Of a DNA stretch of 64,000 nt, positions 16,978 to 25,188 are shown one piece after another. This DNA is from Ensifer adhaerens (GTDB lineage: Bacteria > Pseudomonadota > Alphaproteobacteria > Rhizobiales > Rhizobiaceae). Below the pieces are notes generated by a model. It was not told the DNA's origin. It worked only from the letters and a program-made list of their open reading frames with translations, and did no database searches. Position 1 is the first letter of the stretch. Each line of letters begins with the position of its first letter. Made by a program: the position numbers and the translations under genes. The stretch covers positions 2,666,001 to 2,730,000 of the forward strand of contig NZ_CP015880.1 of assembly GCF_000697965.2 (NCBI RefSeq). Reading direction: 5' to 3'.

Positions 16978-17931
16978 TCATGCGTTGAGCAGATAGATCG
17001 CCGTCGCCTCATCGGTGATAAGGCCGTTGATAATGCCGCCCTTTACGGCCGCCCGCAGCGCCTCATATTTGCGCTGCCCCTTGGCAAGTCCGATGACAGA
17101 CGCCCGGTCGCGCGGCGGCAAGGGAACGGAGGCGACGCGCTCGTTGAAGCTGCCCGAGAGCAACGCGCCATCATGATCGAACATCCAGCCACAGATCTCG
17201 CCCGCGGCACCCGCCTTGGTCAGACCGGCCATCTCGTCCTGGGCGAGGAACCCGTCCTGGCAGAGCGGCGCGTCCGGGCCGAGCTCGCCGACGCCGACGA
17301 AGGCGACATTGGCTTCGGCGCCTAGCTTCAGAGCCACCTGCACCAGGCTCTGGCTGTGCAGCACCTCCCGCTCCTCGGCCGAAGCGGCGAGCACCGGCAG
17401 CGGCATCGGAAAATGCCGGGCCTTGACCGCATCGGCCATGCTGAAGATGACGTTGTAATAGGCGGCCGAACCGTCGAGGCCGATATTGCCCGTGAGCGAC
17501 ACGATGCGGTGCTGCGGACATTCCATCGGCGGCAACTGATCGACCGCCGCTTTCAGCGTGCGCCCGGTACCGATCGCCAGCACCTGCGGCTCGGACGATT
17601 TCAGCCAGCGCTCGATCTCGGCCGCCCCGGCTTCCGCGATGCCAACGGTCGTCGAGGTCGAGCCGGGATCGCTCGGCACCACCTCCACATGTTTCAGTCC
17701 GTATTTGTCGCGAAGACCTGCGGCCGCCTCGAGGCAGGCGGCAATCGGATGGTCGAGCCGAACCTTGATCAGCCGCTCGGACATGGCGAGCGAAACCAAC
17801 CGCTGCGCCGACTGGCGCGAGATTCCCATGACGGTGGCGATCTCATCCTGGGTGCGGCCAGCGACATAGTATAACCAGCCCGCCCGGGCAGCATCGTCAA
17901 GCCTGTTGTTCGCCTCGCCCCTGCGTGCCAT
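16978..17931 (-). CDS. smoC: SorC/DeoR-type sugar-binding transcriptional regulator of polyol genes
   Basis: A regulator of 317 residues with an N-terminal helix-turn-helix (about 15-57, RTQDEIATVMGISRQSAQRLV) and a C-terminal sugar-phosphate-binding domain related to phosphosugar isomerases (GTGRTLKAAVDQL, FVGVGELG, GLAKGQRKYEALRAAV). The start is the ATG at 17931 with GGAG upstream. The frame stays open through the RIME repeat, but that extension is repeat sequence. Its position directly upstream of smoE on the same strand makes the smo operon its likely target. The symbol follows S. meliloti/Rhodobacter synteny. Confidence 0.82.
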   Translation of the reverse strand: MARRGEANNRLDDAARAGWLYYVAGRTQDEIATVMGISRQSAQRLVSLAMSERLIKVRLDHPIAACLEAAAGLRDKYGLKHVEVVPSDPGSTSTTVGIAEAGAAEIERWLKSSEPQVLAIGTGRTLKAAVDQLPPMECPQHRIVSLTGNIGLDGSAAYYNVIFSMADAVKARHFPMPLPVLAASAEEREVLHSQSLVQVALKLGAEANVAFVGVGELGPDAPLCQDGFLAQDEMAGLTKAGAAGEICGWMFDHDGALLSGSFNERVASVPLPPRDRASVIGLAKGQRKYEALRAAVKGGIINGLITDEATAIYLLNA

Positions 17932-17950
17932 CGCTGTTCTCCATCCCCCC

Positions 17951-18059
17951 CGATCACGATACTTTTGGATCCTGTCGATCCAAAAGTATCGTGATCGATC
18001 CTCATAAGCAGAGCGGGGTGCGGGCGGAAAACCGCGCACACTTTTCCTCACCCCGCTCT
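17951..18059. repeat. RIME1-like intergenic palindromic repeat, well preserved copy
   Basis: 109 bp with two palindromes. The first has perfect 21-bp arms (17951-17971 and 17977-17997) around a 5-nt loop. The second has arms AGAGCGGGGTG (18010-18020) and CACCCCGCTCT (18049-18059). The size and two-palindrome layout match the RIME1 element of rhizobia. It lies between smoC and preT, which are transcribed divergently. Confidence 0.72.
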
Positions 18060-18173
18060 GATCTGCTGCCACTATTGCCCCGCCCTGTCAAACATCGGCC
18101 AAGAACAAGGGCTTGGCAGGTCTGCCGCAAGGCCCGGGATCACAAGGCTTTTCGCCCGTTTCGACCTTAAATT

Positions 18174-18189
18174 TTTACCGTTTGATAAA
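18174..18189. promoter_or_regulatory. Candidate RutR operator before preT
   Basis: TTTACCGTTTGATAAA matches the E. coli RutR consensus TTGACCA-NN-TGGTCAA at 10 of 14 positions. It shares its TTTACC half with the stronger site at 26915. It lies about 55 bp before the preT start. Confidence 0.4.
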
Positions 18190-18242
18190 AAAATAAAGCG
18201 TGTTACCGTTCCATCATCCTGAGAAAACATTGGGAGCCAAAA

Positions 18243-19604
18243 ATGGGAACGACACAATCTGGGATCCTCGGCGGCCGCCTGCCGCTCGGGGAGTACGAGA
18301 GCAATTTCTCCGACCTGCATCCACCGCTCGACAAGCACGAGGCCCTCGTCGCTTCCGACCGCTGTTATTTCTGTCATGACGCGCCGTGCATGACGGCCTG
18401 TCCCACCTCCATCGATATCCCGCTGTTCATTCGGCAGATATCGACCGGCAACCCGATCGGATCGGCCAAGACGATCTTCGATCAGAACATCCTGGGCGGC
18501 ATGTGCGCCCGCGTCTGTCCCACCGAAACGCTGTGCGAACAGGCTTGCGTTCGCAACACCGCCGAGGAGCGCCCGGTCGAGATCGGCCGCCTGCAGCGCT
18601 ATGCAACCGACGTGGCGATGAAAGAGAACAAGCAGTTCTACACCCGTGCTGAAACCTCCGGCCGCAAGATCGCCGTCGTCGGCGCCGGCCCGGCCGGCCT
18701 TGCTGCTGCCCATCGGTTGGCCGTCAAGGGCCACGACGTCGTGATCTACGATGCCCGGCCGAAGTCCGGCGGCCTCAATGAGTACGGCATTGCCGCCTAC
18801 AAGTCGGTCGACGACTTCGCGCAGAAGGAAGTCGACTACGTGCTGGCGATCGGCGGCATCGAAGTGCGCCAGGGCCAGGCGATCGGCCGCGATTTCACCC
18901 TCGCCGACCTCTCGGAACAGTATGACGCCGTCTTCCTCGGCCTCGGCCTTGCGGGCGTGAACGCGCTGCGTCTCGAAGGCGAAAGTGCCGAAGGCGTTGA
19001 CGATGCCGTCGACTTCATCGCCGCCCTTCGCCAGTCGAAGACCAAGGCCGATATCCCGGTCGGCCGTCGCGTCGTCGTCCTCGGTGGCGGCATGACCGCA
19101 ATCGATGCGGCGGTGCAGGCAAAGCTGCTCGGCGCGGAAGAAGTGACTATCTGTTATCGCCGCGGCAAGGAGCACATGAACGCCTCCGAGTTCGAGCAGG
19201 ACCTGGCGGCCTCCAAGGGAGTCACCATCCGCCACTGGCTGCAGCCGAAGCGCATTGCCGAAAAGGATGGCAAGGTCGCCGGCATCGAGCTGGAATACAC
19301 CACGCTCGAAGACGGAAAGCTGACGGCGACCGGCGAAACCGGTATCATTGCTGCCGACCAGATCTTCAAGGCGATCGGCCAGAGCTTCCTCGGAGCAGGC
19401 CTCGGCGCGCTGCAACTCGAAGGCGGCCGCATTGTTGCCGACGCCGAAGGGCGCACGTCGCTGCCCAACGTCTGGGCCGGCGGCGACTGCGTGCTCGGCG
19501 GTGAAGACCTCACGGTCTCGGCCGTCGCCATGGGCCGCGACGCGGCTGAATCGATCAATCGGGCCTTCGCCGCGGCAGCGCCGCGCGCGAGCGCAGTTGC
19601 CTAA
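18243..19604 (+). CDS. preT: NAD(P)H-dependent dihydropyrimidine dehydrogenase, PreT subunit
   Basis: Electron-input subunit that passes electrons from NAD(P)H via FAD and Fe-S clusters to PreA for uracil/thymine reduction. In 453 residues it has an N-terminal Fe-S domain with cysteines C41, C44, C49, C53 and C88, C92, C98, C102. An FAD motif VVGAGPAG (145-152) and a second dinucleotide motif VVVLGGGMTAIDAA (about 278) follow. It resembles the glutamate synthase small chain but is paired with preA 20 bp downstream. GGGAGCC precedes the ATG. Confidence 0.93.
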   Translation: MGTTQSGILGGRLPLGEYESNFSDLHPPLDKHEALVASDRCYFCHDAPCMTACPTSIDIPLFIRQISTGNPIGSAKTIFDQNILGGMCARVCPTETLCEQACVRNTAEERPVEIGRLQRYATDVAMKENKQFYTRAETSGRKIAVVGAGPAGLAAAHRLAVKGHDVVIYDARPKSGGLNEYGIAAYKSVDDFAQKEVDYVLAIGGIEVRQGQAIGRDFTLADLSEQYDAVFLGLGLAGVNALRLEGESAEGVDDAVDFIAALRQSKTKADIPVGRRVVVLGGGMTAIDAAVQAKLLGAEEVTICYRRGKEHMNASEFEQDLAASKGVTIRHWLQPKRIAEKDGKVAGIELEYTTLEDGKLTATGETGIIAADQIFKAIGQSFLGAGLGALQLEGGRIVADAEGRTSLPNVWAGGDCVLGGEDLTVSAVAMGRDAAESINRAFAAAAPRASAVA

Positions 19605-19624
19605 GGGATCGGGAGGAGAAACCA

Positions 19625-20938
19625 ATGGCTGATCTTCGCAATAATTTTGTCGGCATCAAATCCCCGAACCCGTTCTGGCTGGCATCCGCCCCACCAACGG
19701 ACAAAGCTTACAACGTCGAGCGCGCCTTCAAGGCGGGCTGGGGCGGCGTCGTCTGGAAGACGCTCGGCGAGGAAGGCCCGCCGGTCGTCAACGTCAACGG
19801 CCCGCGCTACGGCGCGATCTGGGGCGCCGACCGCCGGCTGCTCGGGCTGAACAACATCGAGCTCATCACCGACCGCGACCTCTATGTGAACCTGCGCGAA
19901 ATGAAGCAGGTGAAGATGAACTGGCCGGATCGCGCCCTGATCGCCTCGATCATGGTGCCCTGCGAGGAAGAGGCGTGGAAGGCGATCCTGCCGCTGGTCG
20001 AGGAAACCGGCGCCGACGGCATCGAACTCAACTTCGGCTGTCCGCACGGCATGTCTGAACGTGGCATGGGTGCTGCGGTCGGCCAGGTGCCGGAATACAT
20101 CGAGATGGTCGTGCGCTGGTGCAAGCAGTACACGCGCATGCCTGTCATCACCAAATTGACGCCCAATATCACCGACATCCGCAAGCCCGCCCGCGCCGCC
20201 AAGGCCGGCGGCACCGACGCGGTGTCGTTGATCAACACGATCAATTCGATCGTCTCGGTCGACCTCGACAACTTCGCCCCCAACCCGACGGTCGGCGGCA
20301 AGGGCACCCACGGCGGCTATTGCGGCCCGGCGGTGAAGCCGATCGCGCTCAATATGGTCGCCGAGATCGCTCGCGACCCGGAAACCTACGGCCTGCCGAT
20401 CTCCGGCATCGGCGGCATCACCACCTGGCGCGACGCGGCCGAGTTCCTGGCACTTGGCGCCGGCAACGTCCAGGTCTGCACCGCAGCCATGACCTATGGC
20501 TTCAAGATCGTCCAGGAAATGATCTCGGGCCTCTCCGACTGGATGGACGCCAAGGGTCACCGCAACCTCGATGATATCACCGGACGCGCGGTCCCGAACG
20601 TTACCGACTGGCAGTATCTGAACCTCAACTACATCGCCAAGGCGAAGATCGACCAGGATGCCTGCATCAAGTGCGGTCGCTGCCACATCGCCTGCGAGGA
20701 TACCTCGCACCAGGCGATCACGCAGTTCGTCAACGGCGTACGTCACTTCGAGGTAATGGAAGACGAGTGCGTTGGCTGCAATCTCTGCGTCAACGTCTGT
20801 CCCGTCGAAAACTGCATCACCATGGAAGAGCTGCCGGCCGGCACGCTCGACCAGCGCACCGGCAAGCCGGTCGATCCGAACTACGCCAACTGGACGACCC
20901 ATCCGAACAACCCGATGGCCCGCCAGGCCGCTGAGTAG
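19625..20938 (+). CDS. preA: Dihydropyrimidine dehydrogenase catalytic subunit PreA
   Basis: FMN- and Fe-S-containing subunit of 437 residues that reduces the pyrimidine 5,6 double bond, the first step of reductive pyrimidine breakdown. The TIM-barrel domain (about 1-310) contains NFGCPHGMSERGMG with the proton-donor Cys139. Two C-terminal [4Fe-4S] ferredoxin motifs follow (C347, C350, C353, C357 and C382, C385, C388, C392). GGGAGGAGA precedes the ATG. Together with PreT it rebuilds the modules of the single-chain eukaryotic enzyme. Confidence 0.95.
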   Translation: MADLRNNFVGIKSPNPFWLASAPPTDKAYNVERAFKAGWGGVVWKTLGEEGPPVVNVNGPRYGAIWGADRRLLGLNNIELITDRDLYVNLREMKQVKMNWPDRALIASIMVPCEEEAWKAILPLVEETGADGIELNFGCPHGMSERGMGAAVGQVPEYIEMVVRWCKQYTRMPVITKLTPNITDIRKPARAAKAGGTDAVSLINTINSIVSVDLDNFAPNPTVGGKGTHGGYCGPAVKPIALNMVAEIARDPETYGLPISGIGGITTWRDAAEFLALGAGNVQVCTAAMTYGFKIVQEMISGLSDWMDAKGHRNLDDITGRAVPNVTDWQYLNLNYIAKAKIDQDACIKCGRCHIACEDTSHQAITQFVNGVRHFEVMEDECVGCNLCVNVCPVENCITMEELPAGTLDQRTGKPVDPNYANWTTHPNNPMARQAAE

Positions 20939-20960
20939 CGGATCTCGTCACTTCATCGAA

Positions 20961-20994
20961 ACGCCGCCGGACCACAAATCCGGCGGCGTTTTCT
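20961..20994 (+). terminator. Intrinsic terminator after preA
   Basis: The perfect stem CGCCGCCGGA/TCCGGCGGCG with a 7-nt loop is followed by TTTTCT, 22 nt after the preA stop. It could also end the converging oxidoreductase transcript. Confidence 0.88.
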
Positions 20995-21003
20995 CATGTG
21001 CCC

Positions 21004-22026
21004 TCAGAACTCGACGACGACCTTGCCGAACGGGCCGCGGTCGAGATGCGCCAAAGCCTCGCGGAACTGTTCGAACGAATAGCGCGCATCGATGACTGGC
21101 TTGATCGCGGTCCGGTCGATCGCCACGACGAAATCCTGCAGCGCCCGGCGGTGAGCGACGCCAATGCCCTGGATGACCGGCGATTTCAGCAGGACCGGCG
21201 TGACCGGCGCCGAGATCTCCGCGCCCTCGAACACCCCGATCACCGATATCCGCCCTTGCACGGCAACCGCCTGCAGCGACTTGCCAAGATTGGCACCGCC
21301 CGCCATCTCCAGAATATGATCGGCGCCGTGATCGCCGGTAATCTCGAGAACCCGCTCCGCCCAATCCTCTCTTACGCGGTTGATGCCATGGTCGGCGCCC
21401 AGAGCAAGCGCGCGCTCGAGCTTTTCCTGGCTGGCCGACGTGACGATGACCTCGGCGCCATGCGCCTTGGCGATCTGCAACCCGAACAGCGATACGCCGC
21501 CGGTGCCCTGCACGACCACGCGGTCGCCAGCCTTGGGATGCCCCTTCTCGACCAGGGCGAACCAGGCCGTCACCCCGGCACAGGGCAAGGTGCTCGCCTC
21601 GCCATCGTCCAGGCTCTCGGGTGCTGCTACGAACCAGTCCTCGGGGAAAGCGACATATTGCGACGCGACACCCGGGTTCAGGCCGCCAAGGGCAAACGAC
21701 GTTGGGTGACGAGCCGTTCCCGGCTTTTGACCGTCGATCCAGGTCGGATCGAAAACGGAGATGACCCGATCGCCGGGCTGGAAGCGCGTCACGCCGCGGC
21801 CGACCGCTTCCACCACCCCTGCCATGTCGGAGCCCGGCACGAAGGGGAAGGAAAGCGGCATGCCCATGCCGTTTTCCAAGACCAGCTTGTCGCGAAAATT
21901 GAGCGACACGGCCGTCGTGCGAACCAGCACCTCACCTGGGCCCGGCTCCGGAACACGGCGCTCGGTAATTTTGAGGTTTTCGGCTCCAAGCGCGTCGATC
22001 GTCCATTCCTTCATCAGTCTTGCCAT
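21004..22026 (-). CDS. Zinc-independent MDR-family NAD(P)-dependent oxidoreductase
   Basis: A medium-chain dehydrogenase/reductase of 340 residues. The catalytic domain (about 1-150) has SLNFRDKLVLENG where zinc alcohol dehydrogenases carry the catalytic Cys, and FVPGSDMAGVV where they carry GHE. The catalytic zinc ligands are therefore missing, as in quinone-oxidoreductase-like members. The cofactor motif is VVVQGTGGVSLFGLQ. AAGGAA precedes the ATG. It is divergent from a LysR regulator that probably controls it. The substrate is unknown. Confidence 0.85.
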   Translation of the reverse strand: MARLMKEWTIDALGAENLKITERRVPEPGPGEVLVRTTAVSLNFRDKLVLENGMGMPLSFPFVPGSDMAGVVEAVGRGVTRFQPGDRVISVFDPTWIDGQKPGTARHPTSFALGGLNPGVASQYVAFPEDWFVAAPESLDDGEASTLPCAGVTAWFALVEKGHPKAGDRVVVQGTGGVSLFGLQIAKAHGAEVIVTSASQEKLERALALGADHGINRVREDWAERVLEITGDHGADHILEMAGGANLGKSLQAVAVQGRISVIGVFEGAEISAPVTPVLLKSPVIQGIGVAHRRALQDFVVAIDRTAIKPVIDARYSFEQFREALAHLDRGPFGKVVVEF

Positions 22027-22077
22027 AGTCCGTTCCTTTCACTGCATTGATCTGATGGAGGAAGCATAGCGTTGAAT

Positions 22078-22098
22078 TTATCTCTCCAGTTGCGATAA
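22078..22098. promoter_or_regulatory. Candidate LysR-type operator
   Basis: TTATC, 11 nt, GATAA forms a perfect T-N11-A type dyad midway between the divergent oxidoreductase and LysR genes. This is the usual place and form of a LysR regulator site. Confidence 0.5.
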
Positions 22099-22133
22099 GA
22101 ATTCGCCATATTGGTTCTCAAAAGGAGACAATC

Positions 22134-23033
22134 TTGGAGCGGTTGGGAGGCATTTCGATCTTCGTCGAGGCGGTCGAAGCTGGCGGATTTTCAGCGGCGG
22201 CCGAACGGCTGAACCTCTCGCGCTCCGCTGTCGGCAAGACGATTGCCAAGCTCGAACAAAGACTTGGCGTCCGGCTCTTCCATCGCACGACCCGCACGCA
22301 GAGCCTGACGGCCGAAGGCCAGCTCTATTATGAAAGTTGTCTCAGAGCCGTTGGTGAGATTCGTGCCGGCGAGGCACTGCTGGAATCGGGCAAGCAGGAG
22401 ATCAGAGGTCGGCTGCGCATGTCCCTGCCCGTGGTTTTCGGACGGCAATGCGTCATGCCGCTCTTGTCGGAACTGCTGGGTCAGCACCCGCTCCTGGAAC
22501 TCGACGTCAATTTCAGCGACCGCAGGGTCGATCTTGTCGAGGATGGCTTCGATCTCGCCATTCGCACAGGTCCACTGCCCGATGAACCCGATGTGATGGC
22601 GCGCAAGGTTGCCGACCAGCCCATGACGGTCTGCGCCTCCCCCGCCTACCTGCAGCGGCACGGCACGCCGCGCAGCATCGATGACCTTCTTCACCATCAG
22701 GCGATCCTCTATCGGCGCAGCAGCGATGCGCTTTCCTGGTCCTTCCCGGTCAAGGGAGCGGTACCCCGGCAGGTGACGCCGCCGGCACGGCTGAAACTGG
22801 ACGACCTGACCTCGATCGCCGATGCGGCGGCAGACGGCTTCGGCCTTGCATGGCTGCCGTGCTGGCTGGTGCGCAGCCACATCGACTCAGGACGGCTCGT
22901 CCGCATTCTTACCGATGTGCCCGCCCTCTCCTTCGCAGCCCATGTCGTGTGGCCGCGCACGCAATACATGCCGCCGAAATTGCGGCTGATGATCGACACG
23001 CTGGCCGATCGACTGGCCCCCATGATGCAATGA
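22134..23033 (+). CDS. LysR-family transcriptional regulator
   Basis: 299 residues with an N-terminal winged helix-turn-helix (about 1-60, GGFSAAAERLNLSRSAVGKTIAKLE) and a LysR substrate domain (about 88-295) of the small-aromatic/AaeR-like group. The start is a TTG. No in-frame ATG lies near the family N-terminus, and AAAGGAGA sits 6-7 nt before the TTG. Divergent orientation suggests it regulates the neighbouring oxidoreductase gene. Confidence 0.88.
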   Translation: MERLGGISIFVEAVEAGGFSAAAERLNLSRSAVGKTIAKLEQRLGVRLFHRTTRTQSLTAEGQLYYESCLRAVGEIRAGEALLESGKQEIRGRLRMSLPVVFGRQCVMPLLSELLGQHPLLELDVNFSDRRVDLVEDGFDLAIRTGPLPDEPDVMARKVADQPMTVCASPAYLQRHGTPRSIDDLLHHQAILYRRSSDALSWSFPVKGAVPRQVTPPARLKLDDLTSIADAAADGFGLAWLPCWLVRSHIDSGRLVRILTDVPALSFAAHVVWPRTQYMPPKLRLMIDTLADRLAPMMQ

Positions 23034-23360
23034 TCCGCGGAGCATTCCTGCTTCCGAAGGCGGCGGCGTGCGGATAATGGCCGGCTTTGGCGGCCGCTTC
23101 GCCCGGCTCTGCGGATCCCGCCCGCACCCGAGCGCGTTCCTGCGGCCGGATTCGGATGAATAGCGTGCTGCGCCGATAACGAACAGGACACGAAAACGAA
23201 ACAGATTGTGTAAAAATGGTAAGTTGTCGGCTCGTACGATCTGGATGATAAGGGAGAACTCATACGGGGTGCCCCGCGGGCTCGATCAGGGCCGTAGCGC
23301 TGTCTCCGACGGTTTTGACCCTGCAGCCGGACGAAGCTCCGGCAGAGCCGGACTTGCTGC
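23034..23360. other. Gene-free stretch before the adenylate cyclase
   Basis: I find no supported gene, repeat or terminator here. The middle is moderately AT-rich (about 23160-23250, around ACAGATTGTGTAAAAATGG) and may hold the cyclase promoter. Confidence 0.4.
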
Positions 23361-25037
23361 TTGACGATCATTTCGGCCAACCGACGCAAGCGAATGCACC
23401 TCGTCTCCGGGGCCATACTCGGTACGTTCGTTCTGGCGCATTTCTTCAACCACTCGCTCGGCCTGATCTCCGTCGAAGCGATGGAAACCGCCCGCAAAGG
23501 CTTCAATCTCATCTGGCACAGCCTGCCCGGCACGGTGCTGCTCTACGGCGCCCTGCTGCTGCATTTCGCCATGGCGCTCGAAAGCATCTATCGTCGGCAG
23601 ACGCTCAGAATGCCGGCGCGCGAGGCGCTGAAGATCGTCTTCGGCCTCAGCCTGCCTTTCCTTTTGATCGGCCACGTGACGGCCGCACGCGTCGAGCCAC
23701 TTCTCACCGGGGTCGACGCGGATTATCCGGACATGCTCCGCATGCTCTGGTCGAATTCCGTCAATGCCACGAGACAATCGCTCGCCCTGCTGCTCGTCTG
23801 GGGCCACGGCTGCCTCGGGGCTTGGTTCTGGATGCGCGGCCGAGCCTGGTTCCCGCGCTACGAAATCCTGCTCTACACAGTCGCGATCCTCGTGCCGATC
23901 TTCGCGCTGCTCGGCTTCGTCAGCGGCGCCCGCTCGATCGAGGACGGTTACGCCGAACATGGCGGCTACGGCGACCGTTCCTATTCGAAGCCTCCGTTCG
24001 ACCTCACGCTTCTCGAGGATATTCGGCTCGGCCTCTATTTCGGCTTCGGCGGCCTGATCGCCGGCACGTTCCTGCTGCGGGCCATGCCAAAGGGCGGGCG
24101 CATTCGCGTGCGCTATCCCGACGGTCGGGTGGCCACCGTCAATCTCGGCTTCAGCGTGCTCGAGGCGAGTAGGGCCGCGGGCATCGCCCACGTCTCGGTC
24201 TGCGGCGGCCGTGGCCGATGCTCGACCTGCCGGGTACGCATCATCCAGGGGCTTGAAGACCAGCCGCCACCCGAGGATGCAGAGCTCGCGACACTCACCC
24301 GGATCGGCGCACCCGACAATGTCCGCCTCGCCTGCCAGTTTCGCCCTGTCCACAACGTCACCGTCGTGCCGATCCTCGACAGCGACAGCCTCGGCATCAA
24401 GAAGCAGATCGGCCGCGAGGGCGGCGAAGGTCGCGAACGGCGCATCGCCGTGCTCTTCTGCGACCTGCGCGGCTTCACCAGCATTGCCGAACACAAGCTG
24501 CCTTTCGACACCGTGTTCCTGCTCAACCGTTACTTCGAGATGGTGGGCGAAGCGGTCGAGGATTCCGGTGGCGTCATCGACAAGTTCATCGGCGACGGCG
24601 CATTGGCGATCTTCGGGCTGAAGAGCACCTACACGGAGGCCTGCCGGCAGTCGCTTGCCGCCGCCGTGCGCATATCCAAGGGCCTCGAGACGCTGAACCA
24701 GACCTTCCGCGGCGAACTCGACGAGCCGCTGCGCATCGCCATGGGCCTGCACGCCGGCCCAGCGATCATCGGGGAGATCGGCTACGGCCAAGCGACGTCG
24801 CTGACCGCGGTCGGCGATACGATCAACACGGCGAGCCGTCTGGAAGGCCTCGCCAAGGAACACGACGTACAATTGGCCGTCTCGGCCGAGCTCGTCAACC
24901 GCGCGGGCCTGGTGATCGAAGGGCATGAGCGGCTGGACATCGGCCTGCGCGGCCGGCAGGCGACGCTCGAAACCTGGATCGTCGGGGATGCAGCCGGTAT
25001 CTCCGAAGCCTTGCAACCGGCACCGTCGAACGCGTAG
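23361..25037 (+). CDS. Membrane-bound 2Fe-2S class III adenylate cyclase
   Basis: A putative cAMP-producing sensor of 558 residues. Six hydrophobic segments fill about 12-245. The first four resemble the cytochrome b membrane anchor of succinate dehydrogenase and carry histidines H27, H31, H68, H105 and H149. A plant-type 2Fe-2S ferredoxin domain follows (C281, C287, C290, C325). The class III catalytic domain (about 360-545) has metal-binding D368 and D412, K408, D486 and N489/R493, so it should be active. The start is uncertain: a TTG at 23361 or ATG at 23394, neither with a clear ribosome-binding site. Confidence 0.82.
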   Translation: MTIISANRRKRMHLVSGAILGTFVLAHFFNHSLGLISVEAMETARKGFNLIWHSLPGTVLLYGALLLHFAMALESIYRRQTLRMPAREALKIVFGLSLPFLLIGHVTAARVEPLLTGVDADYPDMLRMLWSNSVNATRQSLALLLVWGHGCLGAWFWMRGRAWFPRYEILLYTVAILVPIFALLGFVSGARSIEDGYAEHGGYGDRSYSKPPFDLTLLEDIRLGLYFGFGGLIAGTFLLRAMPKGGRIRVRYPDGRVATVNLGFSVLEASRAAGIAHVSVCGGRGRCSTCRVRIIQGLEDQPPPEDAELATLTRIGAPDNVRLACQFRPVHNVTVVPILDSDSLGIKKQIGREGGEGRERRIAVLFCDLRGFTSIAEHKLPFDTVFLLNRYFEMVGEAVEDSGGVIDKFIGDGALAIFGLKSTYTEACRQSLAAAVRISKGLETLNQTFRGELDEPLRIAMGLHAGPAIIGEIGYGQATSLTAVGDTINTASRLEGLAKEHDVQLAVSAELVNRAGLVIEGHERLDIGLRGRQATLETWIVGDAAGISEALQPAPSNA

Positions 25038-25046
25038 TGCAACCCC

Positions 25047-25140
25047 TTGAAAGCGTGAAACAGTTTTCACGCCCGAAGTTGCATACCTTCAAGGCTTTGG
25101 ATCTTTTCACGGTTTCAATGAAGCGCTGAAATGATCTAGT
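25047..25140. repeat. Second rhizobial palindromic repeat family, copy 1
   Basis: It contains the perfect hairpin GCGTGAAA-CAGT-TTTCACGC (25053-25072). GATCTTTTCAC...CTGAAATGATCTAG follows. Related segments occur at 42002-42048 and 48681-48785. All lie between genes. Confidence 0.5.
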
Positions 25141-25188
25141 AGTGGAGATCCTTCCCGCCCTCGCCGCCGATCCAATCCGGAAGCCCGC

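Noticed and set aside
17932..18072. N-terminal extension of the polyol regulator
   Set aside because: The frame is open, but it is translated RIME repeat. The ATG at 17931 has a proper ribosome-binding site and gives the family N-terminus.
23315..24172. Long open frame overlapping the adenylate cyclase in another frame
   Set aside because: Its composition is Arg/Pro/Ala-rich, as expected for an out-of-frame reading of GC-rich coding DNA, while the cyclase frame has intact family motifs.
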